From contig NZ_CP061316.1 of the NCBI RefSeq assembly GCF_018688335.1, forward strand, positions 1,860,001 through 1,924,000: DNA of 64,000 nucleotides, given 5' to 3'. Shown piece after piece: positions 51,717-61,044 of the stretch. The stretch comes from Polynucleobacter sp. AP-Jannik-300A-C4. GTDB taxonomy: Bacteria > Pseudomonadota > Gammaproteobacteria > Burkholderiales > Burkholderiaceae. The notes beneath the pieces were generated by a model, which was given only the letters and a program-made list of their open reading frames with translations, made no database searches and was not told the origin of the DNA. Numbering within the stretch: the stretch's first letter is position 1; the number at the start of each line of letters is the position of its first letter. The position numbers and the translations under genes were made by a program.

Positions 51717-53624
51717 ATGGTTTCATTTAAAAAACCAAACCTCGATTCATTTCAAGAGCGCATTCATATTGCGACCTTGTTTGTTACCTTTTGCTTCCTC
51801 CTACTCATCACTCGATTGGTATGGCTACAACTGGTAAGCCATGGCAAATATGCTCTGCTAGCAGAAAGTAATCGTATTGCCCTTGTTCCTGCCCCCGCAA
51901 ATCGTGGTCTATTGATCGATCGAAATGGGATTGTTATTGGCCGAAACTATTCAGCATTGACTTTGGATGTGAATGCTGAAGAGCTAAAAGGTAATGTTGA
52001 TGAGCTCATTGATGAGCTCTCCCAAATCGTATTGATTTCCCCTAGGGATCGTCGGAATTTCAAGCGCTCACTTGAAGATTCTAGAAAAATGGGCACCTTT
52101 CCCCTGAGATCGATGCTTACTGAATCCGAAACAGCGCGATTTATGGCTAATCGCTATCGCTTTCCAGGTGTTGAAATACGTGCACGAAGCTTTCGCGAGT
52201 ACCCTTACAACGAACTAGCCTCGCATCTGATTGGTTATATTGGGCGTGCTTCCAAACGCGATATCGAGCGCATGCAAGTTGAAATCGATAATTCCAAAGC
52301 CGGTGATCCTGACGCGCTCCAAACTTCATTTCTACCAGGGATTCAATATGTCGGGAAGATTGGCATAGAGCAAAGTTACGAAACAGTATTACGTGGCACA
52401 CCAGGGTACGATGAGGTTGAAATTACTGCAGGGGGCAAACCAGTACGCACCCTCGCAAGTTCACCATCGGTTCCAGGAAAAAACGTCGTGCTATCGGTTG
52501 ATATCAAGCTGCAATATTTAGTTGAACAACTCTATGGAAATTTCCGCGGTGCATTTGTGGCAATTGAGCCAGAGACTGGCGATATATTGGCCTTTGTATC
52601 AAAGCCCAACTTTAATCCTAATGATTTTGTAGAGGGCATTGATTCAGTGACCTGGAAGGAGTTGAATGACTCCCCACAAAAGCCACTCTACAACCGCCCA
52701 CTTAAAGGGATCTACCCGCCAGGATCAACATACAAACCCTTTATGGCTCTTGCCGCTTTGGAAACCAAAAAACGCACCCCGACTCAAACGATCTCAGACC
52801 CAGGCTATTTTGAATTTGGTAATCATACTTTTCGAGATGACAAAAAAGGGGGTCACGGTTTGGTAGACATGCAAAAGTCTATTGTTGAATCTTGCGACAC
52901 TTACTACTACCTTTTGGCGCGTGATATGGGCGTCAACTTGATGCATGACTTTCTGAAGCCATTTGGCTTTGGTCAAATTACTGGCATCGACCTACAGGGT
53001 GAATCAAAAGGCGTATTGCCATCAACCGAATGGAAGAAAAATACTTTCAAAAAACCAGAACAGCAAAAATGGTACGAAGGGGAAACGATTTCTTTAGGCA
53101 TTGGTCAGGGCTACAACGCATTTACGATTTTGCAGTTGGCGCATGCGATGGCCAATCTCGCAAATAACGGTATTGTGATGAAGCCGCACTTGGTTAAGGC
53201 AATTGAAGATCCCTTCACTAGACATCGCACTCTCACGACCCCAAAAGAAAGTTATCGCATTGATCTTGTTCCTGAGAATATTGAGACCATCAAGAAAGCG
53301 ATGGTTGAGGTAAATAATTCGGGAACTTCTGCCTCCGTTTTTAAAGGTACAACTTATCAAGCAGGAGGCAAGACTGGAACGGCACAAGTATTTAGCTTGA
53401 ACTCGAAAGAATATCACCATGGTTCCACGGCAGAATTCTTACGAGACCATGCTTTGTATGTTGCTTTTGCTCCCGCTGAAAAACCAACAATCGCCATTGC
53501 AATGGTTGTTGAGAATGCTGGTTTTGGGGCTCAGCATGCCGCTCCAATTGCACGTAAAGCGCTTGATTTTTATCTTGAAGGCAAATGGCCAAAGGAGATT
53601 CCTGAATGGAAAAGAGCGCCATAG
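51717..53624 (+). CDS. mrdA: Penicillin-binding protein 2 (transpeptidase)
   Basis: Class B PBP of 635 residues that cross-links lateral wall peptidoglycan with RodA. TM anchor about 18-38; dimerisation domain (RSFREYPYNELASHLIGYIGR); transpeptidase with SxxK in GSTYKPF (about 335), the SxD-type SCD in IVESCDTYYY (about 389) and KTGT in GGKTGTAQ (about 546). Overlaps rodA by 19 bp. Confidence 0.96.
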   Translation: MVSFKKPNLDSFQERIHIATLFVTFCFLLLITRLVWLQLVSHGKYALLAESNRIALVPAPANRGLLIDRNGIVIGRNYSALTLDVNAEELKGNVDELIDELSQIVLISPRDRRNFKRSLEDSRKMGTFPLRSMLTESETARFMANRYRFPGVEIRARSFREYPYNELASHLIGYIGRASKRDIERMQVEIDNSKAGDPDALQTSFLPGIQYVGKIGIEQSYETVLRGTPGYDEVEITAGGKPVRTLASSPSVPGKNVVLSVDIKLQYLVEQLYGNFRGAFVAIEPETGDILAFVSKPNFNPNDFVEGIDSVTWKELNDSPQKPLYNRPLKGIYPPGSTYKPFMALAALETKKRTPTQTISDPGYFEFGNHTFRDDKKGGHGLVDMQKSIVESCDTYYYLLARDMGVNLMHDFLKPFGFGQITGIDLQGESKGVLPSTEWKKNTFKKPEQQKWYEGETISLGIGQGYNAFTILQLAHAMANLANNGIVMKPHLVKAIEDPFTRHRTLTTPKESYRIDLVPENIETIKKAMVEVNNSGTSASVFKGTTYQAGGKTGTAQVFSLNSKEYHHGSTAEFLRDHALYVAFAPAEKPTIAIAMVVENAGFGAQHAAPIARKALDFYLEGKWPKEIPEWKRAP

Positions 53625-54757
53625 AAAAAATAAAAAATATTTTTCTGAGTATTTTTAGCGGACTTGACCGCCAGCTAGGCCTTATTCTACTTGGCTTAGC
53701 AGGAATTGGATTTATTATATTTTTATCCGCCAGTCAAAATACCCCCGTTCGTTTTGAAGATGAGCTGCGCAATCTAACACTGTCCTTTGTTGTCATGTGG
53801 ATAGTTTCCCGTATCCCACCAAAATGGCTGGAAATGGCAGCAGTATGGATTTATGGCATTGGAGTTGCACTGCTGATTGCCGTTGCTGTATTTGGGCTAA
53901 TCAAAAAAGGTGCAAGACGATGGCTCAATATTGGGTTTGTCATTCAACCTTCTGAGTTAATGAAGATTGCTATGCCCCTGATGTTAGCTTGGTATTTTCA
54001 AAAGCGAGAGGGGGTACAAAAATCTTGGGACTATGGAGTAGCCGCCATCATTCTTGGAATTCCAGTATTCCTTATTGCGCGCCAACCCGATTTAGGAACT
54101 TCATTATTAGTTTTTGCTGCAGGCATGTATGTGATTATTCTTGCCGGATTACCTTGGAAGTGGATCTTGCCATTTATAGGAATTGGTGCGCTGGGAATTC
54201 TTCTCATCGTTATTTTTGGTGGCACTATTTGCGCCCAAGATGTTGTTTGGCCATTTGTCCACACATACCAAAAGCATCGCGTATGCACCCTGCTTGACCC
54301 CAGCAGTGACCCTTTAGGAAAAGGCTTTCATACGATTCAGGCCATGATTGCAATTGGTTCTGGTGGATTTTTTGGCAAGGGTTGGTTTCAAGGCACTCAA
54401 GCCCATCTGGAATTTATTCCAGAAAAACATACCGATTTTGTCTTTGCTGTTTTCTCTGAAGAGTTTGGCTTGCTTGGTAACTTAATCTTATTAGGACTTT
54501 TCTTTGCCTTAATTAAGCGTGGTCTAGCTATCTCTGCAAGTGGGCCAAATTTGTTTACACGCCTCCTCGGCGCATCAGTAACGTTGATCTTTTTTACCTA
54601 CGCGTTTGTGAATATTGGCATGGTAAGCGGCCTATTGCCGGTCGTAGGAGTTCCGCTACCCTTTATTAGTTACGGAGGTACCGCACTGGTGACGCTAGGT
54701 TTTGGTGCCGGTATTTTGATGAGCATTCATCGTCATCGGAGATTAGTACAAAGCTAG
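53606..54757 (+). CDS. rodA: Rod-shape glycan polymerase RodA (SEDS family)
   Basis: Peptidoglycan glycosyltransferase of 383 residues with about 10 TM segments. RWLNIGFVIQPSELMKIAMPLMLAW, RQPDLGTSLLV and PFISYGGTALVTLGFGAGILMS are conserved SEDS blocks; the catalytic Asp is expected in the long loop after FHTIQAMIAIGSGGFFGKG. Last of the cell-shape operon, stopped by the terminator at 54802. Confidence 0.96.
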   Translation: MEKSAIEKIKNIFLSIFSGLDRQLGLILLGLAGIGFIIFLSASQNTPVRFEDELRNLTLSFVVMWIVSRIPPKWLEMAAVWIYGIGVALLIAVAVFGLIKKGARRWLNIGFVIQPSELMKIAMPLMLAWYFQKREGVQKSWDYGVAAIILGIPVFLIARQPDLGTSLLVFAAGMYVIILAGLPWKWILPFIGIGALGILLIVIFGGTICAQDVVWPFVHTYQKHRVCTLLDPSSDPLGKGFHTIQAMIAIGSGGFFGKGWFQGTQAHLEFIPEKHTDFVFAVFSEEFGLLGNLILLGLFFALIKRGLAISASGPNLFTRLLGASVTLIFFTYAFVNIGMVSGLLPVVGVPLPFISYGGTALVTLGFGAGILMSIHRHRRLVQS

Positions 54758-54801
54758 CAATTCATGTTGGGGCCCAGGACAATTGCCCACTCTTCAGAAA
54801 C

Positions 54802-54829
54802 AAAAAAACCCGGCAAGCCGGGCTTTTTC
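54802..54829. terminator. Bidirectional terminator between rodA and hupB
   Basis: GC-rich stem (CCCGG, loop CAAG, CCGGG) with A-run before and T-run after, serving both convergent genes. Confidence 0.88.
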
Positions 54830-54845
54830 ATCAACAAAGTCAGAA

Positions 54846-55130
54846 TTACTTCTTACGCTTGTTAACTGAATCTTTAAATGCTTTACCAGCAGAAAACTTA
54901 ACAGTTTTAGCAGCAGCAATTTTGAGTGGCTCGCCAGTTTTTGGGTTACGGCCCATGCGTGCAGCGCGCTTACCAGAAGCAAAAGTACCGAAACCGATCA
55001 GTTGTACTGAGTCGCCTTTAGTAACAGCTTTAATGATTTGCTCAATAGCAGAATTCAATGCAAATTCAGCTTTGGCTTTTGAGATCTCAGCGTCGTCAGC
55101 AATTGCTGCGATTAGTTCTGCTTTGTTCAA
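54846..55130 (-). CDS. hupB: HU family DNA-binding protein
   Basis: Nucleoid protein of 94 residues. [22 protein letters not shown] and the flexible arm [35 protein letters not shown] match HU. It starts with TTG (55130), preceded by AAGGAG at 7 nt; there is no ATG alternative. The 5' leader contains a GCGCA-CCT-TGCGC hairpin (55159-55171) and a TAAAAT -10-like box (55184-55179) without a good -35. Confidence 0.95.
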   Translation of the reverse strand: MNKAELIAAIADDAEISKAKAEFALNSAIEQIIKAVTKGDSVQLIGFGTFASGKRAARMGRNPKTGEPLKIAAAKTVKFSAGKAFKDSVNKRKK

Positions 55131-55242
55131 GTGAAGCTCCTTATAGATATTGATGTCAGCGCACCTTGCGCTTACATGATTTTAACCACAAAAAATTACA
55201 AAAATAAAGCTGCGTCACAGCAAATTTTCTATTGAGTACTTT

Positions 55243-55608
55243 TTAATCCTCTAAAACAGTGACATCTGACACAAAATACTCGGTATCACCAAAGCAAGTG
55301 GTTGGCAATCCAATGTGCTGATCGTACTTAAGTGCAACTTTTTTGCCCAAATTGGCATTAATTTTTTGCGCCACAGCATCTTGGTGAACTGTAAAGAGAA
55401 ATTTTTCAGACATAGTTCCCGGCATAGAAACCATCGCTAGCTCACCCTCCCAAGTTTTACAAATATAGCCCCGATTGGAAAATTTCTGAACATAGCCTGC
55501 GCGCTCACCACTGCCATAACTCCAATTCAGCATAATCCAAGTGTAGGCTGCCAAACCAGCTAAGCCAATTAACGCAAGGCTTAAAAGCCATTTTGCGAAT
55601 CCATTCAT
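55243..55608 (-). CDS. Hypothetical single-pass membrane protein
   Basis: Protein of 121 residues not recognised. N-terminal TM segment or uncleaved signal (WLLSLALIGLAGLAAYTWIML, about 7-27), then a predicted periplasmic domain with two cysteines (GYICKTWEG and TTCFGDTEYFVSDV). Ends acidic. A proper signal cleavage site is not evident. It is a lone gene 112 bp from hupB, with 151 bp before the divergent LpxO-like gene. Confidence 0.7.
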   Translation of the reverse strand: MNGFAKWLLSLALIGLAGLAAYTWIMLNWSYGSGERAGYVQKFSNRGYICKTWEGELAMVSMPGTMSEKFLFTVHQDAVAQKINANLGKKVALKYDQHIGLPTTCFGDTEYFVSDVTVLED

Positions 55609-55771
55609 ACGGTTTTCCTTAATAAATCATCTTTGCAGCGCCAATTAGGTGCATTTTTTGCAGCCTCTTTTGATCATAGTTAACATTTGAGCATATTCGT
55701 TACAAAAATAGGGATGAAATGACACTCCATCCAAATTAAAATAAGAGTGTTAACGCTAATTGGTAAACCTC

Positions 55772-56674
55772 ATGGAATTTCGTCACCTTGTTTTTTTGAT
55801 CTTTGTTGTCTCAGCTATTTATGTTTATTTCAGAGGTAAGGTGAGATTTGGTTTGGTTCGCTCTTTAACAGACTATCAAGTACTTTTAGCACCAATTAAT
55901 AGCCTACTCTATTTATTTTCAAAAACTAAGGCGGGGGCATTTATTCCAGTTGCTGATTTTCCTGAAATGAAAGCGCTTCAAGATCATTGGCAGATCATCC
56001 GCGATGAGGCTCTTGCATTAAATGCAGATGGTGCTATTGCAGCAGCCACAGGCTATAACGATATTGGCTTTAATTCCTTCTTTCGGACGGGCTGGAAGCG
56101 CTTTCATCTCTATTGGTATGGCAAGGAAATGCCATCTGCGCAGCTAAATTGCCCAAAGACTGTCGCCCTCCTGAAATCCATACCCTCAATCAAGGCGGCA
56201 ATGTTTGCTTCGCTACCCCCAGGAGCAACGCTGGTTCGCCACAGAGACCCTTATGCGGGCTCGCTGCGCTATCACATTGGCCTGGTTACCCCGAATGACC
56301 CCAAATGCTTTATTGACGTGGATGGGGAGCGTTATTTTTGGAAAGACGGCGAACCAGTGATGTTTGATGAAACCTATATCCACTATGCAGCCAACGAAAC
56401 CGATCACCAACGCATTGTCTTATTTTGTGATGTTGAGCGACCAGTTCACACTAAATTGGTGCAATTACTCAATCGCTGGTTTGGGCGCCATGTGATGAGT
56501 GCCGCATCTTCCCAAAACGTTGAGGGCGAGAAAGTTGGATTTGTAAACATTCTCTTTAAGTATTTTTATCACCTCAGGGCGCAAGCAAAAAAACTAAAAG
56601 CCAAGCACCGCAGCGTTTATTACATCGGAAAATGGGTGCTGATATTAGGGATTCTTTGGGCGATATTTTGGTAG
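55772..56674 (+). CDS. LpxO-like aspartyl/asparaginyl beta-hydroxylase
   Basis: Fe(II)/2-oxoglutarate dioxygenase of 300 residues. An N-terminal TM anchor (about 5-20) followed by YFRGKVRFG and a hydroxylase domain with RHRDPYAGSLRYHIGL (first His and Asp) and the second His in QRIVLFCDVERPVH region. This is the layout of LpxO, which 2-hydroxylates a secondary acyl chain of lipid A. I chose the ATG at 55772, which gives the usual MEFxxxxFLIF start; the TTG four codons upstream has no better site. Fits the acyltransferase genes in the window. Confidence 0.85.
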   Translation: MEFRHLVFLIFVVSAIYVYFRGKVRFGLVRSLTDYQVLLAPINSLLYLFSKTKAGAFIPVADFPEMKALQDHWQIIRDEALALNADGAIAAATGYNDIGFNSFFRTGWKRFHLYWYGKEMPSAQLNCPKTVALLKSIPSIKAAMFASLPPGATLVRHRDPYAGSLRYHIGLVTPNDPKCFIDVDGERYFWKDGEPVMFDETYIHYAANETDHQRIVLFCDVERPVHTKLVQLLNRWFGRHVMSAASSQNVEGEKVGFVNILFKYFYHLRAQAKKLKAKHRSVYYIGKWVLILGILWAIFW

Positions 56675-56677
56675 GCA

Positions 56678-56974
56678 TCAGGGACTCAGCACTTCAATAA
56701 TTTGCTCTGGGGTAATTGAACCCCAGATCTCAACCCTCTTAATGCGGCTACTTTGCCCCGATAAGAGTTGAATTTGCTTTTGTGGCACCCTCAACTGCTT
56801 TGAAAGCCAAGATAACAACATCTCATTTGCCCTATTTTCAAGTGCAGGGGCCTGTAGAGATATCTTAAGACAACCATCATGAAGGCCAACTACCTTGGTC
56901 AGCTTTGCACCTGGTTGACAATGCAAATTAAGAACAATGCCAGTGGGGGTTTGTTTTAACCAAATGGGCATCAT
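56678..56974 (-). CDS. DUF167 family protein (YggU-like)
   Basis: Small protein of 98 residues of the DUF167 family. QPGAKLTKVVGLHDGCLKISLQAPALENRANEMLLSWLSKQL is the conserved core, with the ENRAN motif. Function unknown. Convergent with the LpxO-like gene (3-bp gap) and divergent from the carbonic anhydrase gene (22 bp). Confidence 0.88.
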   Translation of the reverse strand: MMPIWLKQTPTGIVLNLHCQPGAKLTKVVGLHDGCLKISLQAPALENRANEMLLSWLSKQLRVPQKQIQLLSGQSSRIKRVEIWGSITPEQIIEVLSP

Positions 56975-56996
56975 AAGAATACTTTAAACTCAAATC

Positions 56997-57662
56997 ATGA
57001 TTATGAAGAACTCCAACGCCTTAGACCAGCTATTTTCTAATAATCGCGAGTGGGCAGAAGCCATGGTTGCCAAAGATTCCAACTTCTTTAAGCGCCTCGT
57101 TTCTCAGCAGGCGCCAGAATATCTTTGGATTGGCTGCTCAGATAGCCGCGTACCCGCTAATGAAATTGTGAATCTTCTTCCAGGCGAATTATTCGTTCAT
57201 CGAAATGTTGCTAACGTAGTGGTGCATACCGACCTCAATTGTTTATCTGTAATTCAGTTTGCAATTGATCTTTTAAAGGTCAAACACATTTTGGTTGTTG
57301 GGCATTACGGCTGCTCTGGTGTGCATACTGCAATGACGGATAGGCGGGTAGGCTTAGCTGACAATTGGTTGCGTCATGTGAAAGACGTACATCAAAAGCA
57401 TGAGCGCTATCTTGGTGATGCTATTCCAAGCCCTAAACGTCAAGATCGTTTATGTGAATTAAATGTGATTGAACAAGTTGTCAACGTTTGTGAAACCACC
57501 ATTGTTCAAGATGCTTGGTCTAGAGGACAAGATCTCACGGTGCATGGCTGGGCATACCGCCTTGAAACTGGCTTAGTAAATGATTTGGGTATGTCTATTA
57601 GCTCCGATGAAGAAATGCATAGGCGTTACGCCACATCCTTGTCTCGCTACGATTCCAATTAA
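56997..57662 (+). CDS. can: Beta-class carbonic anhydrase
   Basis: Zinc enzyme of 221 residues interconverting CO2 and bicarbonate. CSDSRVPANEI (Cys and the Asp-Arg pair) and GHYGCSGVHTAM (His and Cys) provide the ligands. LLPGELFVHRNVANVV is conserved. Two in-frame ATG codons (56997 and 57003) are possible; neither has a clear Shine-Dalgarno site. Followed by an acyltransferase gene 8 bp later. Confidence 0.96.
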   Translation: MIMKNSNALDQLFSNNREWAEAMVAKDSNFFKRLVSQQAPEYLWIGCSDSRVPANEIVNLLPGELFVHRNVANVVVHTDLNCLSVIQFAIDLLKVKHILVVGHYGCSGVHTAMTDRRVGLADNWLRHVKDVHQKHERYLGDAIPSPKRQDRLCELNVIEQVVNVCETTIVQDAWSRGQDLTVHGWAYRLETGLVNDLGMSISSDEEMHRRYATSLSRYDSN

Positions 57663-57670
57663 ATTGAGTT

Positions 57671-58558
57671 TTGTTTAAAAACTTTTCAAACTACTCAGGA
57701 CTAGCGCTCCTCAGGTTTCTGGCATCGCTTCCTTACAAGACCCTTGTCTCTATCGGCTATGGCTTAGGTTATTTGGCAGCGCATATTCCTAGCGATCGAA
57801 ATCGCGTAGTTCAGAAAAATTTAGAACTCTGTTTTCCTGAGCTTAGCGCACAGGAAATTGATCTGCTCAGGAAAAAACATTGGAGACTACTTGGTCGCAG
57901 CTTAGTAGAGAAAAGTATTATTTGGCTTGGAAGTAAAGAACAGCTTGCCGACATGATTGAAGTTCGATCAGAGGTTGATTTAAATGATCGACAACCGCGC
58001 ATCTTAGTCAATATGCATTTCATTGGAATTGAAGGCAGCATTATTTTGAGCGCACTTGCAAAAGATAAAGGCTGGCCTCGTACCTCTGGATTTTTCCAGA
58101 GAATGAAAAGTCCCTTCTTCAATAAAAAAATTATTGAGTGGCGCAATCGCTTTGGTGGGAACTCGATTGATCGCCAGGGCAACACTATTGAGCTGATTAG
58201 AGAAATCCGCAAGGGTAGCTTCATTATAATTGCACCCGATATTGACTTGGGCCTGAAAGACTCTACTTTTGTTCCCTTCTTCAATATTCAAACCAATACC
58301 ATTACTGCTGTATCCCGTCTCGCTAAAATTACTGGGGCACAGGTCTGCATGATGATTACGACTCTCAAAAATAATGAAGCTGGATATGTTTGCTCTATCA
58401 GCAAACCATTGGAAAATTTTCCAACTGAGAATCCAGAAGCAGATACCGCACGCTTAAACCAAATTTTTGAACAAGAAATTAGGCTCAGGCCCGCTGAATA
58501 CTATTGGGTACATAAACGTTTTAAAAATAGGCCGTTTAATGAGAGTAGCCCCTATTAA
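57671..58558 (+). CDS. LpxL/HtrB-family lipid A acyltransferase, paralogue 3
   Basis: Third family member, 295 residues, close relative of the product at 34477-35376 (shared blocks include [16 protein letters not shown] and [12 protein letters not shown]). HX4E in VNMHFIGIEGS (about 115), [21 protein letters not shown] conserved. The start is TTG at 57671 with GAG a few bases upstream. Not next to the other two acyltransferases, and directly behind carbonic anhydrase. Confidence 0.9.
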   Translation: MFKNFSNYSGLALLRFLASLPYKTLVSIGYGLGYLAAHIPSDRNRVVQKNLELCFPELSAQEIDLLRKKHWRLLGRSLVEKSIIWLGSKEQLADMIEVRSEVDLNDRQPRILVNMHFIGIEGSIILSALAKDKGWPRTSGFFQRMKSPFFNKKIIEWRNRFGGNSIDRQGNTIELIREIRKGSFIIIAPDIDLGLKDSTFVPFFNIQTNTITAVSRLAKITGAQVCMMITTLKNNEAGYVCSISKPLENFPTENPEADTARLNQIFEQEIRLRPAEYYWVHKRFKNRPFNESSPY

Positions 58559-58624
58559 GCCCTCTTATGTATTCATATATTTAGATCCTGGTCTTTATTA
58601 AAGTAATTACCGGATAATGTAGCC

Positions 58625-59362
58625 ATGGAAGAAAAAATTCGTGTCTCCAAGTTACTCTCTGAGCTAGGTCTATGCTCCCGTCGCGAGGCCGACTCTTATA
58701 TTGAGCAAGGCCTAGTAACCGTAGATGGCGAGGTTGTTAATGAGCTAGGCTCTCGCGCTTTTCGTCATCAGAAAATTGAGTTGCAATCTGGAGCTAAAGC
58801 ACAGCAGGCCTCCCGAATTACTGTCATTCTCAATAAGCCAGTGGGCTTCATCTCACACTTCGATGATGAGCAAGAGTATCAACCGGCTGCCTCACTCATC
58901 ACCCCAGATAATTACTTTGCCAGCCCGCTGGATAAGGGGCGCAATCCACGCTTTAATACTCGTGGTTTAGCGCCTGCTGGTCGACTCGATATCGACTCCA
59001 CTGGCATGCTCGTTTTAACGCAAGATGGTCGCGTAGCTAAACTCCTAATTGGCGAAAACAGTCCTATTGAGAAAGAATATCTAGTCCGAGTTGAAGGCGC
59101 CCTCTCTTTTGAAGATTTGGATAGGCTAAAACATGGCCTAGAATTAGATGGGGTTGTTTTAAAGCCAGCCCAAGTGAGCTGGCAGAATGAAGACCAGCTT
59201 CGCTTTGTTCTACGAGAGGGTCGCAAGCGTCAAATTCGGCGCATGTGCGAAATGGTTGGCCTCCGAGTGTTAGGTCTGAAACGTGTCCGTATGGGCAGAA
59301 TTTCTCTGGGCGCCCTACCGCCAGGAAAATGGCGCTTTGTGAGGCCTGAAGAGCAATTCTAA
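58625..59362 (+). CDS. 23S rRNA pseudouridine synthase, RluB/RluF type
   Basis: Pseudouridine synthase of 245 residues. N-terminal S4 domain (RVSKLLSELGLCSRREADSYIEQGLV), then the catalytic motif GRLDIDSTGMLVLTQDG (Asp about 121) and the C-terminal LREGRKRQIRRMCEMVGLRVLGLKR. An insertion before the catalytic motif (about 75-115) is longer than in E. coli RluF. The exact rRNA site is not clear. 45 bp before prfC. Confidence 0.92.
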   Translation: MEEKIRVSKLLSELGLCSRREADSYIEQGLVTVDGEVVNELGSRAFRHQKIELQSGAKAQQASRITVILNKPVGFISHFDDEQEYQPAASLITPDNYFASPLDKGRNPRFNTRGLAPAGRLDIDSTGMLVLTQDGRVAKLLIGENSPIEKEYLVRVEGALSFEDLDRLKHGLELDGVVLKPAQVSWQNEDQLRFVLREGRKRQIRRMCEMVGLRVLGLKRVRMGRISLGALPPGKWRFVRPEEQF

Positions 59363-59407
59363 GAAGTCCCTCCCGCTTATAATTCTGTCAATTAGATTAA
59401 GCGCAGA

Positions 59408-61042
59408 ATTACCATCGATACCATCACCTCCAGCACTCCCGGCGCAGAAGTTTTAAGACGCCGTAGCTTTGCCATCATCTCCCACCCAGATGCAGGTAAG
59501 ACCACCCTTACTGAAAAACTCTTGTTATATGCGGGAGCCATTCAGATTGCCGGTAGTGTCAAAGCTCGCAAAGCAAGTCGGCACGCAACCTCTGACTGGA
59601 TGGAGATCGAAAAACAGCGTGGTATTTCTGTCGCCAGCTCGGTCATGCAAATGGAGTATCGCGATTGCATTATTAACCTGTTAGACACGCCGGGTCACCA
59701 GGACTTCTCGGAAGATACCTATCGTGTTTTAACTGCGGTTGATTCTGCCCTCATGGTGATTGATGCTGCGAATGGCGTGGAATCACAAACCTTGCGCTTG
59801 CTTGAAGTCTGTCGTGCACGCAACACGCCAATTGTTACTTTCATCAACAAGATGGATCGTGAAGTGAAGCCGCCCATGGAACTGATGGACGAGATTGAAA
59901 CCGCACTAGGAATAGAAGTAGTTCCTTTTACATGGCCAGTAGGCATGGGTAAATCATTTGCCGGTGTAATTGATATTGCCAACTCTCAAATGCGCATGTT
60001 CAAAGCAGGTGAAGATCGTGTAACCGAGGACTCCCATGCAATTGTTGACATCAATGATCCAGCATTGAAGGAGCGCCTAGGCACTGATCTTGAAAATGCA
60101 CTGGCTGAAGTGGACCTCATTAAAAATGCGATGCCCGCATTTGATCGCGAAGCTTTTTTAGCGGGTCGTCAATCACCAGTGTTCTTTGGCTCTGCCATTA
60201 ATAATTTTGGCGTGCGTGAAATTCTGAACACCCTAGTTGAGCTTGCGCCATCACCAGGCTCACGTAAGGCCTTGCAACGTGAGGTGAGCCCCGCTGAAAA
60301 TAAATTCTCTGCAGTAGTTTTCAAGATTCAAGCCAACATGGATCCAGCCCATCGAGATCGCGTTGCCTTCTTGCGCATCTGCTCGGGACATTTTCAACGC
60401 GGCATGAAACTCAAGATTTGTCGCAATGGAAAAGAAGTGCGCACCAATAATGCCCTTTCCTTTCTGTCACAACGCCGCGACATCCTAGATGAAGCCTTTC
60501 CTGGTGACATCATTGGATTACCAAACCACGGTCTTCTCAGGCTAGGCGATACACTCACTGAAGGTGAGCAATTGCAATTCACAGGCTTGCCATTTTTTGC
60601 CCCTGAAATTTTCCGCATGGTCGAATCTGCTGATCCATTGCGCTCCAAACAACTACGCACAGGTTTAATGCAACTTGGCGAAGAGGGTGCGATTCAAGTT
60701 TTTCGCCCAATGACTGGCGGCACGATGTTACTTGGTGCTTTTGGACAGCTACAGTTTGAAGTCGTAAGCCATCGTCTGCAAACTGAGTATGGCGCTGAAG
60801 TACGCTTGCTGCCTGCACGCTACAACTTGGCTCGCTGGGTCAGCTCAGATGATCCTGTAGCACTCAAGAAATTCATCCAGGAAAATATTCACCGCATGGC
60901 AGAGGATGTTGTAGGAGCTTCAGTATTTTTGGCCAGCCATAAATCCGAATTAGATGTAGCTCAGCAGCGTTGGGAGTCTATTCAATTCCACGCACTAAGA
61001 GAACATGCAGGCCTCATCTACCAATCAGACCTTGCTGGCTAA
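59408..61042 (+). CDS. prfC: Peptide chain release factor 3, with apparent AUU start
   Basis: GTPase that recycles RF1 and RF2 after termination. From ATT at 59408 it is 544 residues, near the usual length. G1 SHPDAGKTTLTEKL, the RKASRHATSDWMEIEKQRG region (switch I), G3 DTPGHQDFSEDT and NKMD are all present; the C-terminal domain (LLPARYNLARW) is intact. Between the in-frame stop at 59393 and the G1 motif there is no ATG, GTG, TTG or CTG; the first TTG (59522) falls after the P-loop and would give a dead GTPase. ATT at 59408 (then TIDTITSSTPGAEV) is the best candidate; ATT 59396 is a second. No Shine-Dalgarno site is evident. Confidence 0.93.
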   Translation: MTIDTITSSTPGAEVLRRRSFAIISHPDAGKTTLTEKLLLYAGAIQIAGSVKARKASRHATSDWMEIEKQRGISVASSVMQMEYRDCIINLLDTPGHQDFSEDTYRVLTAVDSALMVIDAANGVESQTLRLLEVCRARNTPIVTFINKMDREVKPPMELMDEIETALGIEVVPFTWPVGMGKSFAGVIDIANSQMRMFKAGEDRVTEDSHAIVDINDPALKERLGTDLENALAEVDLIKNAMPAFDREAFLAGRQSPVFFGSAINNFGVREILNTLVELAPSPGSRKALQREVSPAENKFSAVVFKIQANMDPAHRDRVAFLRICSGHFQRGMKLKICRNGKEVRTNNALSFLSQRRDILDEAFPGDIIGLPNHGLLRLGDTLTEGEQLQFTGLPFFAPEIFRMVESADPLRSKQLRTGLMQLGEEGAIQVFRPMTGGTMLLGAFGQLQFEVVSHRLQTEYGAEVRLLPARYNLARWVSSDDPVALKKFIQENIHRMAEDVVGASVFLASHKSELDVAQQRWESIQFHALREHAGLIYQSDLAG

Positions 61043-61044
61043 AT

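Noticed and set aside
55609..55771. Structured leader before the LpxO-like gene
   Set aside because: Several TTG-like hexamers exist but none with a proper -10, and no convincing stem was found.
59362..59410. Frameshift hiding an ATG for prfC
   Set aside because: No ATG, GTG or TTG in any plus-strand frame lies close enough upstream of the conserved N-terminus to rescue it.
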